NCBI RefSeq assembly: GCF_020831405.1
Contig: NZ_JAJHPU010000045.1
Coordinates: 1 to 64,000 of the forward strand
Origin: Pseudomonas oryzagri
GTDB taxonomy: Bacteria > Pseudomonadota > Gammaproteobacteria > Pseudomonadales > Pseudomonadaceae
Length of the DNA stretch: 64,000 nucleotides
Reading direction: 5' to 3'
The notes beneath the pieces are model-generated. The model did not search any database. It was not told the DNA's origin and saw nothing but the letters and a program-made list of their open reading frames with translations. Position numbers and translations under genes: made by a program. Below, piece by piece: positions 1-10,153 of the stretch. Numbering within the stretch: the first letter of the stretch is position 1; each line of letters opens with the position of its first letter.

Positions 1-59
1 AATTTGTGACAGCTCTGGCAGCTCGATCAGCGCTGGATGGCGGTTGTGTATAACGCCGA

Positions 60-155
60 GCGCTCCGCGTGGGAGCCCGAGGCCCTGGACGCTCTGCGTC
101 CATCGACCGCGGGAGCGGCCGGCGATGCGTGCCCACGCGGAGCGTGGGCACGATC
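60..155. repeat. REP-like palindromic intergenic sequence
   Basis: The 225 bases before cti hold no convincing gene. At 129-151 there is a perfect 9-bp stem (GTGCCCACG / CGTGGGCAC) with a 5-base loop, and a partner arm, CGCTCCGCGTGGGAGC, lies near 60-75. Paired GC-rich palindromes of this kind resemble the repetitive extragenic elements scattered in Pseudomonas genomes. That comparison is from memory of the family and was not tested by a search. Confidence 0.5.
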
Positions 156-225
156 ATGAGCCGCTACTGGCCCCGCGCCAGCGGGCAAGTGGGTAGAATC
201 ATCCATCCCTGCCACGGACAGCCCC

Positions 226-2496
226 ATGCTCAACATCTTCCTGCTGCTGGCCAGCGCCCTGGTCAGCCTGTCGCTGTCCGCTTCCCCGTTGTCCTTCACC
301 CGCGATGTGCAGCCGATCCTCACCCAGAAATGCGTGGCCTGCCATGCCTGCTACGACGCGCCCTGCCAGCTCAATCTCGGCAGCGGCGAGGGCATCCAGC
401 GCGGCGCCTCCAGGGTATCGGTCTACAACGGCGCGCGTACCCAGGCGCAAGCGACCACGCGGCTGTTCGTCGATGCGCGGGATGAGGCCGGCTGGCGCGC
501 ACGCGGCTTCCATTCGGTGCTTGGCGGCGGCGATGCCGCGCTGGTGGCGCGCATGCTGGAGCTGGGGCGCCGGCATGCGCCGCTGCCGGGCGCGAAGCTG
601 GCGGAGGATCTGGATATCGGCATCAACCGGGCCAACCAGTGCCCGCAGCCCGAGCAGTTCGAGGCCTTCGCCGCCAAGAATCCCGGCGCCGGCATGCCCT
701 TCGCGGTCAGCGGCCTCACCGACGACGAGTACGCCACCCTGCGCCAGTGGCTGGCCGAGGGGGCGACCCTGGATGGCCAGCCGCCGCAGGCCAATGCCTC
801 CGAGGCGGCGCAGATCGCCAGCTGGGAGGCACTGCTCAACCGTCCCGGCGCGCGCGAGCAACTGGTGGCGCGCTGGCTGTACGAGCACCTGTTCCTCGCC
901 CACCTGTACTTCGACAAGGGCGCCAGCGGCCGGTTCTTCGAACTGGTGCGCTCGCGCCGGCCTAGCGGCGAACCGGTGGACGTGATCGCCACGCGGCGCC
1001 CCAACGACGATCCGGGCACCGCCGTCTTCTACCGGTTGCGGCCGATCCAGGGGGTGATCGTCCACAAGACCCACATCACCTACGCGCTCACCCCGCGCAA
1101 GCTCAAGCGGGTCGAGGACTTGTTCTTCGCCGGCGACTGGGCCGCGGACGAGCTGCCCGGCTACGGTCCGCAACGCCGCGCCAATCCGTTCGAGACCTTC
1201 GCCGCCATCCCGGCGCGGGCGCGCTACCAGTTCATGCTGGACGACGCGGAGTACTTCGTGCGCACCTTCATCCGCGGCCCGGTCTGCCGCGGACAGATCG
1301 CCACCGACGTGATCCGCGACCAGTTCTGGACGCTGTTCCAGGATCCCGGTCACGATCTGTACGTCACCGATGCCGCCTACCGCGAGCGGGTGACGCCGCT
1401 GCTGACGCTACCGGGGCTGCACGACGACCTGGCGCAGCTGCCGCTGCTCTGGCGTGCCTACCTGAGCAAGCGCAACGCCTATGCGGCGGAGCGCCGCGCC
1501 GCCTATGCCCAGGCGCCGCGGCCCAGTTGGTCGCACATCTGGGCGGGCAACGACGACGCGCTGCTGACGGTGTTCCGCCAGCACGACAGCGCCTCGGTCA
1601 GCAAGGGGCTGATCGGCGCGGTGCCGCAGACCCTGTGGTGGATGGACTATCCGCTGCTGGAGCGCACCTACTACGCCCTGGTGGTCAATTTCGACGTGTT
1701 CGGCAACGTCTCCCACCAGGCGCAGACCCGTCTGTATTTCGACCTGATCCGCAACGGCGCCGAGCAGAACTTCCTGCGCCTGATGCCGGCCGCAGAGCGC
1801 GAGGCGCTGCTCGACGACTGGTATCAGTACAGCGGCAAGCTCAAGCTGTGGCTGAACTACGCGGCCATCGACCAGCAGACGCCCAGCGGCCTGCACCTGC
1901 CGGAGGGCGATGCCAAGGGCGCCTTCGCCGCCCGCCTGCTGGAGCGCTACGGCACCCTCAACGCCCGGCCCGACCCGTTCAACCGCTGCGCGGAATGGCG
2001 CTGCTACCGGCCCGGCGTCAGCACCAACGTGCAGCAGATCGACCAGCGCCTGAGCAGCTTGGCGGCCAGGCCGCTGGCGGTGCTGCCGGTCATCGAGTTC
2101 CTGCCGGAGGCGACGCTGCTGCGCGTCGAGCTGGATGGCGGCGGCCGCGAGGTGTACAGCCTGCTGCGCAACCGCGCGCACAGCAATGTGGCGTTCATGA
2201 TCGGCGAGTCGCTGCGCTACCAGGCGGAGAAGGACACCCTGACCCTCTACCCGGAGGTGCTGACCAGCTACCCGAACTTCCTGTTCAGCCTGCGCGAGGG
2301 CGAGGTCAACGCCTTCGTCGCCTCGCTGCAGCAGGCGCGCAGCGCCGCCGACTTCGAGCACATCGTGCAGCGCTGGGGCGTGCGGCGCAGCGACCCGCGC
2401 TTCTGGAGCCTGTTCCACGACCTCGCCGCGCATATCCGCGAGCACGAGCCGGTGGAGGCGGGAGTGCTGGACATGAATCGTTATCAGAACCTGTAG
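226..2496 (+). CDS. cti: Periplasmic fatty acid cis/trans isomerase
   Basis: This 756-residue protein matches the Pseudomonas Cti family in length and layout. The enzyme converts cis-unsaturated phospholipid acyl chains to trans in place, stiffening the membrane under solvent or heat stress. The first 20 or so residues form a hydrophobic signal peptide, as expected for a periplasmic enzyme. A c-type haem motif, CVACH (Cys36, Cys39, His40), follows directly and is the hallmark of Cti. The ATG is chosen because it puts the signal peptide at the N terminus. The gene stands alone, with nfuA about 165 bases downstream behind its own probable promoter. Confidence 0.93.
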   Translation: MLNIFLLLASALVSLSLSASPLSFTRDVQPILTQKCVACHACYDAPCQLNLGSGEGIQRGASRVSVYNGARTQAQATTRLFVDARDEAGWRARGFHSVLGGGDAALVARMLELGRRHAPLPGAKLAEDLDIGINRANQCPQPEQFEAFAAKNPGAGMPFAVSGLTDDEYATLRQWLAEGATLDGQPPQANASEAAQIASWEALLNRPGAREQLVARWLYEHLFLAHLYFDKGASGRFFELVRSRRPSGEPVDVIATRRPNDDPGTAVFYRLRPIQGVIVHKTHITYALTPRKLKRVEDLFFAGDWAADELPGYGPQRRANPFETFAAIPARARYQFMLDDAEYFVRTFIRGPVCRGQIATDVIRDQFWTLFQDPGHDLYVTDAAYRERVTPLLTLPGLHDDLAQLPLLWRAYLSKRNAYAAERRAAYAQAPRPSWSHIWAGNDDALLTVFRQHDSASVSKGLIGAVPQTLWWMDYPLLERTYYALVVNFDVFGNVSHQAQTRLYFDLIRNGAEQNFLRLMPAAEREALLDDWYQYSGKLKLWLNYAAIDQQTPSGLHLPEGDAKGAFAARLLERYGTLNARPDPFNRCAEWRCYRPGVSTNVQQIDQRLSSLAARPLAVLPVIEFLPEATLLRVELDGGGREVYSLLRNRAHSNVAFMIGESLRYQAEKDTLTLYPEVLTSYPNFLFSLREGEVNAFVASLQQARSAADFEHIVQRWGVRRSDPRFWSLFHDLAAHIREHEPVEAGVLDMNRYQNL

Positions 2497-2588
2497 CGAT
2501 CCCTCTCGCGGCGCTCCGCGCCAGGAGCGGGAAGCACCGCGCGCCGCGGAACCATTCGGGCAGGAATCGGGTCAGTTTGGTGGGGTAT

Positions 2589-2637
2589 TCCTACCAAAAT
2601 GCTAGGACTTTATCCGCGCCCACGCATCGCGTACACT
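2589..2637 (+). promoter_or_regulatory. Candidate nfuA promoter with palindromic operator
   Basis: An imperfect inverted repeat, TCCTACC-AAAAT-GCTAGGA (2589-2607, one mismatched pair), sits directly upstream of a possible sigma-70 promoter: TTTATC at 2609-2614 and TACACT at 2632-2637 with 17-bp spacing. IscR control of nfuA is known in P. aeruginosa, and the palindrome is placed to act as an operator. It does not fit the IscR consensus closely enough to name the regulator from sequence alone. Confidence 0.4.
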
Positions 2638-2662
2638 GCGCCCATCTTTGCGAGGAGTTCCC

Positions 2663-3247
2663 ATGAGCGCCATCACCTTCACCGAAGCGGCCCAGGCCTA
2701 CCTGGCCGATCTGCTCGAGAAGCAGAACACCCCGGGCATCGGCATCCGCGTGTTCATCACCCAGCCGGGCACCCAGTACGCCGAGACTTGCATCGCCTAT
2801 TGCAAGCCGCACGAGCAGAAGCCCGAGGACACCGCCCTGGCGCTGAAGGCCTTCACCGCCTGGCTCGACGCGGTCAGCGTGCCCTTCCTCGAGGACGCCG
2901 TGGTCGACTACGCCACCGACCGCATGGGTGGCCAGCTGACCATCAAGGCACCGAACGCCAAGGTGCCGATGGTCAATGAGGATAGCCCGCTGACCGAGCG
3001 CATCAACTACTACCTGCAGACCGAGATCAACCCCGGCCTCGCCAGCCACGGCGGCATGGTCAGCCTGGTCGACATCGACGACGGCGGCGTGGCCATCCTG
3101 CGCTTCGGCGGCGGCTGCCAGGGCTGCGGCATGGTCGACACCACCCTCAAGGACGGCGTCGAGAAGACCCTCATGGAGCGCATCCCCGAGCTCAAGGGCG
3201 TGCGCGACGTGACCGACCATACCAACAAGGAAAATGCCTACTATTGA
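2663..3247 (+). CDS. nfuA: Fe-S biogenesis scaffold/carrier NfuA
   Basis: NfuA accepts an assembled [4Fe-4S] cluster and passes it to apo-enzymes in the cytoplasm, especially under oxidative stress or iron limitation. The protein has 194 residues, the usual length. It has a degenerate A-type domain at about 1-95 and a Nfu domain at about 105-190 carrying the cluster-binding CxxC (Cys152, Cys155, in GGGCQGCGM). The ATG at 2663 is chosen over an in-frame TTG 15 bases upstream because AGGAG lies at good spacing before it. A strong hairpin terminator follows, so the gene is probably monocistronic. Confidence 0.95.
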   Translation: MSAITFTEAAQAYLADLLEKQNTPGIGIRVFITQPGTQYAETCIAYCKPHEQKPEDTALALKAFTAWLDAVSVPFLEDAVVDYATDRMGGQLTIKAPNAKVPMVNEDSPLTERINYYLQTEINPGLASHGGMVSLVDIDDGGVAILRFGGGCQGCGMVDTTLKDGVEKTLMERIPELKGVRDVTDHTNKENAYY

Positions 3248-3270
3248 GGCATATTCCTCCTCGTTCGACG

Positions 3271-3304
3271 AATTACCAGGGGAGTCTCGCCTCCCTTGGT
3301 AATT
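3271..3304 (+). terminator. Rho-independent terminator after nfuA
   Basis: Two 14-base arms (AATTACCAGGGGAG and CTCCCTTGGTAATT) pair with a single G-T wobble around a 6-base loop, and the 3' arm runs into TTTC. The position, 23 bases after the nfuA stop, fits a terminator. Confidence 0.75.
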
Positions 3305-3410
3305 TCGCATATCACGAAACCATCTAAGTTATCCGCCTCGCCTTTGCTAGTTTCATTTCTGCAGCGCCAATGTCTCCTTGGAGAGTATTAGCGAATGACC
3401 AGGATGGAAC

Positions 3411-4724
<1,314 letters not shown>

Positions 4725-4736
4725 ATGCGCGCGCCG

Positions 4737-4764
4737 GCCTGCCGCCGGGCCCGGGCCGGCAGGC
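4737..4764. terminator. Bidirectional hairpin between activator gene and fapF
   Basis: GCCTGCCG (4737-4744) and CGGCAGGC (4757-4764) pair perfectly around a 12-base GC-rich loop. The hairpin fills the short space between two convergent genes and may end both transcripts. No T-run is present. Confidence 0.5.
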
Positions 4765-4774
4765 GGTACGGGCC

Positions 4775-6031
4775 TCAGAAGTAGTAGGGGAACTTGAGGC
4801 TGAAGGAGAAATCCGGGGCGTCCGGGGTCAGGCCGACCGACAGGTTGGGCACCATGGTCAGCTTGTCGCTCAGCGCGAAGGTCATGCCGATGTTGAAATA
4901 GGCGGCGTTGGCGTCGCTGCTGGCGACCGTCTGCCAAGAGCTGCCGTCGGGCTTGATGCGGCTTTTCTGGCTGATCAGCTGCGAGTAGGAGAAGGACAGG
5001 CTCATGCGCTCGTTGAGGGCGAAGGCGGTGCCCAGGCCGTACTGGAACCAGTCGCCGAGCTTGACCTTGCCGCCGAGCTTGGTTCCCTGCTGGGCGCTGA
5101 TGTCGTCGAAGGATTCCTCGAGGTTGTGGGTATAGGACAGGTTGCCGAAGAGGACGGCCGGATCGACGGTCTTGACCAGCGAGATGCCCGGCGTGATCGA
5201 CCACACGCCGTTGCCGGTGGGCAGCTCCTCGGGCACGGTGAGGTTGTCGTTCTCCGCCGAGGGGACCAGCTTGATGCCGTAGGGCTCCTGGCCGGTGGGC
5301 GCCTTGACCCGCAGGCTGAACACCGCATCCGGCCAGCCGGGGCTTTCGTCATGGAACTTGTAGGCCACCCCGGCGCTGACATCGCCGAGGGTCGGTTCGC
5401 GGTCGACGGTTTCCGAGGAAATCTGCGAGGTGGAGCCCCCGGCGCCGGCCGACTCGTAGGTGGTTTCGCGATAGTTGATCGGCGCGTTGAGGTCGAACTG
5501 CCAGCGGTTGCCCACGTTGTAGCGGCCGGTCAGGTCGAGGGTGAAGTTGTCGGACTCGATCTGGTCGACGCCGATATTGCCCAGGAAGATGGCATCCAGG
5601 GCGAGGAAGCCGTTGAGGAACATCTGCCGGGTATCGTAGTGGCTGTAGGTCAGGCCGGTTTCCACGCTGAACCTGCCTTCGCCGAAGAAGCCGCTGGCCT
5701 TGTCGTAGATGTCCTCGACACTGCGCGACGGCGTGTTGTCCTCGCGCAGGCTTTCGCCGTAGCCGCTCGCGCCTTTCGAGGTGGCTGTCGCAGGCGCGGC
5801 GGGGGAGCGGGCGAGGCGCTGGGGCTGGGGAGTGGCGGGTTGCGCCTCCACCTCGCGCACCCGCTGCTCCAGCACCATCAGGGCCTTCTGCTGCGCTTCG
5901 TAGCGCTGGCGCAATTCGCGCAGTTCCTGCTGCAGTGCGGCGAGTTCTTCGTCGGTGGCCGCCTGCAGGAAGGGGGCCGGCAGCAAGGCAGCGATCCCCA
6001 GGGCAATGGACAGCGAGCGAGAGCGTGGCAT
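4775..6031 (-). CDS. fapF: Fap amyloid secretion pore FapF
   Basis: FapF is the outer-membrane pore that exports Fap subunits. This protein has 418 residues, close to characterised FapF. A signal peptide (about 1-25) is followed by a heptad-rich coiled coil (about 27-62, with [20 protein letters not shown]), then a Pro/Ala/Ser-rich linker, then a C-terminal region of alternating polar and hydrophobic strands ending in Phe, typical of a beta-barrel. In known FapF the coiled coil trimerises and the helical segment plugs the pore. It is the last gene of the operon, 40 bases after fapE. Confidence 0.85.
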   Translation of the reverse strand: MPRSRSLSIALGIAALLPAPFLQAATDEELAALQQELRELRQRYEAQQKALMVLEQRVREVEAQPATPQPQRLARSPAAPATATSKGASGYGESLREDNTPSRSVEDIYDKASGFFGEGRFSVETGLTYSHYDTRQMFLNGFLALDAIFLGNIGVDQIESDNFTLDLTGRYNVGNRWQFDLNAPINYRETTYESAGAGGSTSQISSETVDREPTLGDVSAGVAYKFHDESPGWPDAVFSLRVKAPTGQEPYGIKLVPSAENDNLTVPEELPTGNGVWSITPGISLVKTVDPAVLFGNLSYTHNLEESFDDISAQQGTKLGGKVKLGDWFQYGLGTAFALNERMSLSFSYSQLISQKSRIKPDGSSWQTVASSDANAAYFNIGMTFALSDKLTMVPNLSVGLTPDAPDFSFSLKFPYYF

Positions 6032-6071
6032 GGGGCAGTCCCTGTCTTTTCGAATACGGGGTCAGAATAGT

Positions 6072-6806
6072 TCAATACCCTGCGGGTCGTAGGGCACCCA
6101 CCTGGCCCAGGTTGATCTGTACCTGGTCGCTGCTCAGGCTGCGCTCGCGCAGCACCACCTCAAGCGCGGTCACGTTGCTCACGGCGTTGCGCGAGCCACC
6201 GATATTGGTGTGCTGCTGCAGGCCGCCGTTGCCCAGGTTCTGCACGCTAGAGCCCTGGCCCGCCGCCTGGATCGCGATCTGCAGGCCGCCGCCGCTGGGG
6301 CTGATGCGCACGCTGCCGGCACTGGTCATGCTTTCGATGGCGCCGGTGAGGGGTTGCCCTCCGCCGTTCGTCGCCGACGCGGCCTCCCCCCGACGGACGG
6401 TGATGGTGAGGTCGTTGCTGGCGCGGTTGAAGTCGCCCGCCGCGCGAACGCTCTGGCTCACGCCATCGACCAGCGCCAGTCCTTCGCCGCCGATGACCTG
6501 GCCGTTACCGGCGGCCGGCGGGGGCTGCTCGCCCTGGCGGGTCACGATCGAGGCGGTGAATTGGGGCTCGAACATGCCTTCGCTCATTTGCATGCCGACC
6601 CGGCCGCCGAGGACCTGACCCTGGGCATTCTCCCATTGGCTGCTCATGGTTACGCCGAAATGGACGATGAGCCCCGGCATGACGAAGCGGCCGCGCAGCT
6701 GCGCAAGCTCCTCGTCGCTTACCTCGATGGGCTGGAGCGGGTCGCTGGCGTGCGCCGGAATACCGGCGGCGAGGCAGCAGGCCACCAGCAGTACCTGAAG
6801 TTTCAT
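6072..6806 (-). CDS. fapE: Fap amyloid accessory protein FapE
   Basis: The product has 244 residues with a signal peptide (cleavage probably near PAHA, about residue 20). FapE is secreted and found as a minor fibre component in characterised systems; its exact role is unsettled. The body is Gly/Ser/Asn-rich beta-type sequence without Cys after the signal. Identification rests on length, secretion signal and its fixed place between fapD and fapF; the sequence alone would be hard to name. Confidence 0.8.
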   Translation of the reverse strand: MKLQVLLVACCLAAGIPAHASDPLQPIEVSDEELAQLRGRFVMPGLIVHFGVTMSSQWENAQGQVLGGRVGMQMSEGMFEPQFTASIVTRQGEQPPPAAGNGQVIGGEGLALVDGVSQSVRAAGDFNRASNDLTITVRRGEAASATNGGGQPLTGAIESMTSAGSVRISPSGGGLQIAIQAAGQGSSVQNLGNGGLQQHTNIGGSRNAVSNVTALEVVLRERSLSSDQVQINLGQVGALRPAGY

Positions 6807-6863
6807 GTGGACCTCCGCAGGCTTTCTGTCCAGGCCCTTGCAGCTGGCCTGGAGTAGTCGCTG

Positions 6864-7544
6864 TCAGAAGAAGTCGCTCTGGATGAAGCCATGCTCCATC
6901 AGCTCGGCGTCCTTGACCGGATGGAAGCCGTTCAGCCGATTCCTGGCCGTCAGGGGCTCGGGAGGGCTGAGCAGGGCATTGGTCCGGTCGTACTCGGGGC
7001 CGATCACGGCGAACACGATGCCGTTCCAGCCGTTGGTGAATTCTTCGAGGGGGTAGCGTTTGTGGCCGAGAACCGGGTCGCCGATATAGGCGTAGCCGTT
7101 TCCCGTTCTCTGCAGGACCACGAAGTGCTTGTAGCCGCGCACCTCCTGCAGAACGATGACCGGCACCTTGAGTCGGGCGAGCCCCTCGGCAGACACCCGA
7201 TAGCCGCGGGCGCGCATGCCCAGGCTCTCGATGTAGCGCTTCATGTCGAGCATGGAAAAGCCCTGGTTGCGGACCAGCTCGTGATCGGCGCCGATCAGCA
7301 TGCCGTTGATCACGAACGTCTCGTCTACATCCAGGCGATAGGCCTGGCGCAGGATGGTGGCCAGGGCGGCCGCGCCACAACTGAAGTCGGTTTTCTGCTC
7401 GACCAGATTGCTGAAGCGCCGTTCGCGGATGCTCTCGACCTGCTTGAATGCAAGCGTGCCTCCCGGCAGTACGGCAAAGGGGGTTTGCGCGGCTGACAGG
7501 ACGCCGCTCGCGCAGCACAGCAAACAGAAGATGGCCAGGCGCAT
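6864..7544 (-). CDS. fapD: C39-type periplasmic cysteine protease FapD
   Basis: FapD is the protease-like component of the Fap secretion system. The protein (226 residues) has a signal peptide and the full C39 peptidase catalytic set: Cys56 in DFSCGAAALATIL, His140 in GYKHFVVL and Asp156 in YIGDP. The layout matches the peptidase domains of bacteriocin exporters. The ATG at 7544 is preferred to a GTG at 7553 because a GAGAG purine run sits at workable spacing before the ATG but almost touches the GTG. A perfect hairpin separates it from fapC, which may lower its expression relative to the fibril subunit. Confidence 0.88.
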   Translation of the reverse strand: MRLAIFCLLCCASGVLSAAQTPFAVLPGGTLAFKQVESIRERRFSNLVEQKTDFSCGAAALATILRQAYRLDVDETFVINGMLIGADHELVRNQGFSMLDMKRYIESLGMRARGYRVSAEGLARLKVPVIVLQEVRGYKHFVVLQRTGNGYAYIGDPVLGHKRYPLEEFTNGWNGIVFAVIGPEYDRTNALLSPPEPLTARNRLNGFHPVKDAELMEHGFIQSDFF

Positions 7545-7569
7545 GGCAGGCACTCTCTCGACCAGGAGG

Positions 7570-7594
7570 GGGAGCCCTGCTGGGCAGGGCTCCC
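7570..7594 (-). promoter_or_regulatory. Intra-operon hairpin between fapC and fapD
   Basis: A perfect 11-bp stem (GGGAGCCCTGC / GCAGGGCTCCC) with a 3-base loop lies 19 bases after the fapC stop and 25 bases before the fapD start. No T-run follows, so it is more likely a partial terminator or an mRNA-stabilising 3' structure than a full stop. It would favour the abundant subunits FapA-C over the secretion proteins FapD-F. Confidence 0.6.
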
Positions 7595-7613
7595 GTTGGA
7601 TGGCGACTATGGG

Positions 7614-8978
7614 TTATTCACTGCAGGCATCGCAGCCCACAGCGATACTCATGGTGTTCATCTGCTGGTTGCTGGTGCCGGCAGCGATGTTGACACCCAT
7701 GTTGCCGCTGGCGCCGTTGAGTGCGTCAGACAGGCTGACGGTGTTGGTCACCGGGGTGAGGAAGGTATAGCCCTCCGTCAAGGTCACGCTGGTTGCCAGG
7801 CTGGTATTTTCCACCTCCTCGATATCCCGGTTGGCGGTGCGGCTCTCGCTGGTGTCTTCGCTGGCAGAGGCGCTGGCCTCCTCGCTGGTGCTGGTGTCGG
7901 AGGAGAAGTCGGCGCTCCACTCGCGGGACTCGTCGCGCGTCGAGCTGGACTCCTTGTCTACGTTCGCGGTGACGTCGAGGGAGCTTGACGACTCGCGGGC
8001 CGAACTCCTCGAGGCATCGACGGTGACGCCGACATCGAGCTCGGCATCGAGGCTGCTGCTGGAAGTGCGCTCGACGCTGTCGTCGTCCCGATCGACGCCG
8101 CTGAAGGTGCTGGTGTCGAGACTGGCGCTGGCACTGGCATCGATATCCAGGCTAGCGCTCGACTCCGAGGAAGAGCTGTGGGACTTGTCCACGGTAACCG
8201 ACTTGTCCAGCGACGCGCTGTAGGTCTTCGACGAGGACCTCGACGAGTCGTAGCTGGCGCTGGCCGAGGCCGTGGTGCTGCTCGACGAGTCGCTTGCAGA
8301 CTCGGTCGCAGTGCTTGCGTTGTAGGTCGAGTCGCCCGAGTCGTCCAGTGTGTAATTTCTGCTGGAGTCCCTGGTGGTTTCGGTGGTCGTCTCATAAACG
8401 GCACTGGTGGCACGGTTGTCGACCGTGTTGCCGCTCATGTTCTGTTCGCCACCACCCTCGGCGCTGACTTCCCAGCCCCGGGCCGTGGCGATCGCCAGAG
8501 CGTTCCCCTGTTGATTGAGGTCGCCGGCGGCCATGTTGAGGCCGACGTTGCCGGATGCGTCGTTGCCAAAACCGCTGGCATCGATGCCATTGACATTGGA
8601 AACCTGGGCCACGCTACCGTCGTTGTCCTGGTCGATGGTGATCGCGGCGGTTGCCGTGCCGAAGACGAAGTCCTCGTCGGCGGTAGCGATTACCACATCG
8701 TTGCCCTGCTGGTTCAGGCTCCCGGCTGCGAAGTTGGCGCCGACGTTGCCGTCGTTGCCCTCGAGGGAGTCGGAAAGCTCGACGGTGTTCTCCGTGCCCT
8801 CGTTGGACACGGTGTTGTCGCCGCCCACGTACTGGTCGCGGCTAACCGATGCGGTAGCATCGCCAGCCCGGCGATCCAGCAAGGGATCGTCATCGTCCCC
8901 GTTTTGGGCCTGGACCGCGAGCGCCATTGCCGCAGCAATGGCGAACACTAGCGGTTTCAGGGTCGTTGATACTTTCAT
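7614..8978 (-). CDS. fapC: Major functional amyloid subunit FapC with long Ser/Asp-rich linker
   Basis: FapC is the main fibril protein of Fap amyloid in biofilm matrix. A signal peptide ends near Ala-Gln-Ala at about residue 24. Three amyloid repeats are visible: R1 about 63-100 (GNVGANFAAGSLNQQGN), R2 about 127-165 (GNVGLNMAAGDLNQQGN) and R3 about 411-447 (GNMGVNIAAGTSNQQMN). The family's C-terminal CxxC is present (Cys449, Cys452). The linker between R2 and R3 (about 170-410) is low-complexity Ser/Thr/Asp/Glu/Ala sequence and makes the protein 454 residues, far longer than the roughly 250 of well-studied FapC. The ATG at 8978 has AAGGAG 8 bases upstream; an upstream in-frame start would spoil the signal peptide. 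Confidence 0.9.
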   Translation of the reverse strand: MKVSTTLKPLVFAIAAAMALAVQAQNGDDDDPLLDRRAGDATASVSRDQYVGGDNTVSNEGTENTVELSDSLEGNDGNVGANFAAGSLNQQGNDVVIATADEDFVFGTATAAITIDQDNDGSVAQVSNVNGIDASGFGNDASGNVGLNMAAGDLNQQGNALAIATARGWEVSAEGGGEQNMSGNTVDNRATSAVYETTTETTRDSSRNYTLDDSGDSTYNASTATESASDSSSSTTASASASYDSSRSSSKTYSASLDKSVTVDKSHSSSSESSASLDIDASASASLDTSTFSGVDRDDDSVERTSSSSLDAELDVGVTVDASRSSARESSSSLDVTANVDKESSSTRDESREWSADFSSDTSTSEEASASASEDTSESRTANRDIEEVENTSLATSVTLTEGYTFLTPVTNTVSLSDALNGASGNMGVNIAAGTSNQQMNTMSIAVGCDACSE

Positions 8979-9032
8979 GGTGGTTCTCCTTGCATATATG
9001 CAGCACACGTTGGGCATGCATCGGGTAACGCG

Positions 9033-9611
9033 TCATTCCATTACCCTGATGCTGACGGTGTTCGCCGTCCTGTTGCCCACCCCAGCACTCTGGTTCAGCT
9101 GAACTACACCACCGCTCCCGGCGAAAGCCTGCCTGTCGATGGCGACGGCACGCTCACCCGGGCCAGATTCATCTGCACCTGAGTTCTTCGAAGACACCAC
9201 GACCTGTTGCGCAAGGATGCTGTCATCCACGCTTTGCGCCGCAGAACTGATGCTCACTCGAAATGAATTGATCTGTTGAGTGCCGGCGCCTGCCGACTGA
9301 TTGACGCCCAGAACTCCGGAACCGCTGCTGAAGGCGCTGCCGCCAATGCGTGCCTGCGCGTTCAAGGATTTGTCGACACCGTTCAGTTCCTGGTACTGGC
9401 GAAACCGGGTGGTGGCACTGGCGCTCGCGCCAATCGCCAGGGCGCGCCCGTTGATCTGTTGCTGTTGGCTGCCGGCCGCCTGGTTGACCGACAGCGCGCC
9501 CTGGTAGCTGGCGCCGCTGTTGGTGATCAGCGCCTGGTTCTCGACCAGTGCGGGTTCGGCCAGGGCCAGCAGGGGCGCGCTCAGCACGGCGAGCAGACTG
9601 ATGCGATGCAT
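9033..9611 (-). CDS. fapB: Minor amyloid subunit/nucleator FapB
   Basis: FapB is thought to nucleate FapC fibrils. The protein has 192 residues with a signal peptide (about 1-18) and three imperfect repeats: about 37-60 (GALSVNQAAGSQQQQIN), 97-121 (GVLGVNQSAGAGTQQIN) and 166-190 (GVVQLNQSAGVGNRTAN). The spacers are short, unlike FapC, and there is no Cys. The start codon follows the fapA stop by one base and has GGGAG upstream inside fapA, so the two are probably translationally coupled. Confidence 0.88.
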   Translation of the reverse strand: MHRISLLAVLSAPLLALAEPALVENQALITNSGASYQGALSVNQAAGSQQQQINGRALAIGASASATTRFRQYQELNGVDKSLNAQARIGGSAFSSGSGVLGVNQSAGAGTQQINSFRVSISSAAQSVDDSILAQQVVVSSKNSGADESGPGERAVAIDRQAFAGSGGVVQLNQSAGVGNRTANTVSIRVME

Positions 9612-9612
9612 G

Positions 9613-10071
9613 TCAGCGATCTCCCGAGAGCATTTTCAGGGGCGCCAGGCCTTGCTGGAGGCTGCGATTGACCTGGTTGGAAATGCCGGATCCGGCACTG
9701 CCCGCACGCCCGGCGCTCATGCCCGGCAGGCCCTGAGCCGCGCTCGCGCCGGAAGTCCCCAGGCCGGGAAGCTGGCCGTCGGGCAGGATCTGGCGTTGCA
9801 GCCCCGATCCGCTGGTGACCCGGGCGAAGTCGCTGTCGCTCAGCTCGAAGGTGTTCACGGCGCGATCGACGGCCGGGGAGGTGTTGGCGTTCGCCGTACG
9901 TGGGTTGGGGGCGGGTGCGAGGACCGGGCGGGTAGCGGTCTGGGGTTGGACCGGACGGGTCAGGACGATGATCCCATCGTCCGCCCGGGAGGCGGGGGCC
10001 ATTCCGTAACCCAGCGATACCAGCAAGATGAACGACAGCGTGCGAGCGAACGTTGAAGCGTTTCGATCCAT
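9613..10071 (-). CDS. fapA: Fap operon first gene, FapA
   Basis: The product has 152 residues with a signal peptide (about 1-30) and a Pro/Ala/Gly/Ser-rich, probably disordered mature part. FapA is periplasmic in characterised systems, and its loss changes the FapB/FapC balance in the fibril, so a chaperone-like role is proposed. Identification rests mostly on operon position and length. AGGAA lies before the ATG. The gene starts about 50 bases downstream of the sigma-54 promoter core. Confidence 0.8.
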   Translation of the reverse strand: MDRNASTFARTLSFILLVSLGYGMAPASRADDGIIVLTRPVQPQTATRPVLAPAPNPRTANANTSPAVDRAVNTFELSDSDFARVTSGSGLQRQILPDGQLPGLGTSGASAAQGLPGMSAGRAGSAGSGISNQVNRSLQQGLAPLKMLSGDR

Positions 10072-10119
10072 GGCGGCGGTTCCTGCGTAATGCAGACCTG
10101 GTTGCGTGGCGGGTCTATC

Positions 10120-10134
10120 GCAGGAGCCGTGCCA
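10120..10134 (-). promoter_or_regulatory. Sigma-54 (-24/-12) promoter of fapABCDEF
   Basis: Read on the minus strand the sequence is TGGCACGGCTCCTGC. It matches the sigma-54 consensus TGGCACG-N4-TTGC at all but one fixed position, with GG and GC exactly 10 bases apart. It lies about 50 bases before the fapA ATG, is oriented correctly, and is followed upstream by an IHF site, as is usual for such promoters. Confidence 0.82.
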
Positions 10135-10153
10135 ACTTTTTATATTTCAATTA

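Noticed and set aside
7840..8400. Tandem DNA repeat or CRISPR-like array in the fapC linker
   Set aside because: Short recurring GACTCG/CTCGAC words come from Ser-Asp codons without fixed spacing or unique spacers, and the frame is open throughout.
8178..8951. Plus-strand frames opposite fapC
   Set aside because: Produced by the repeated Ser/Asp codons of the FapC linker read in reverse; the amyloid repeats are clear on the minus strand.
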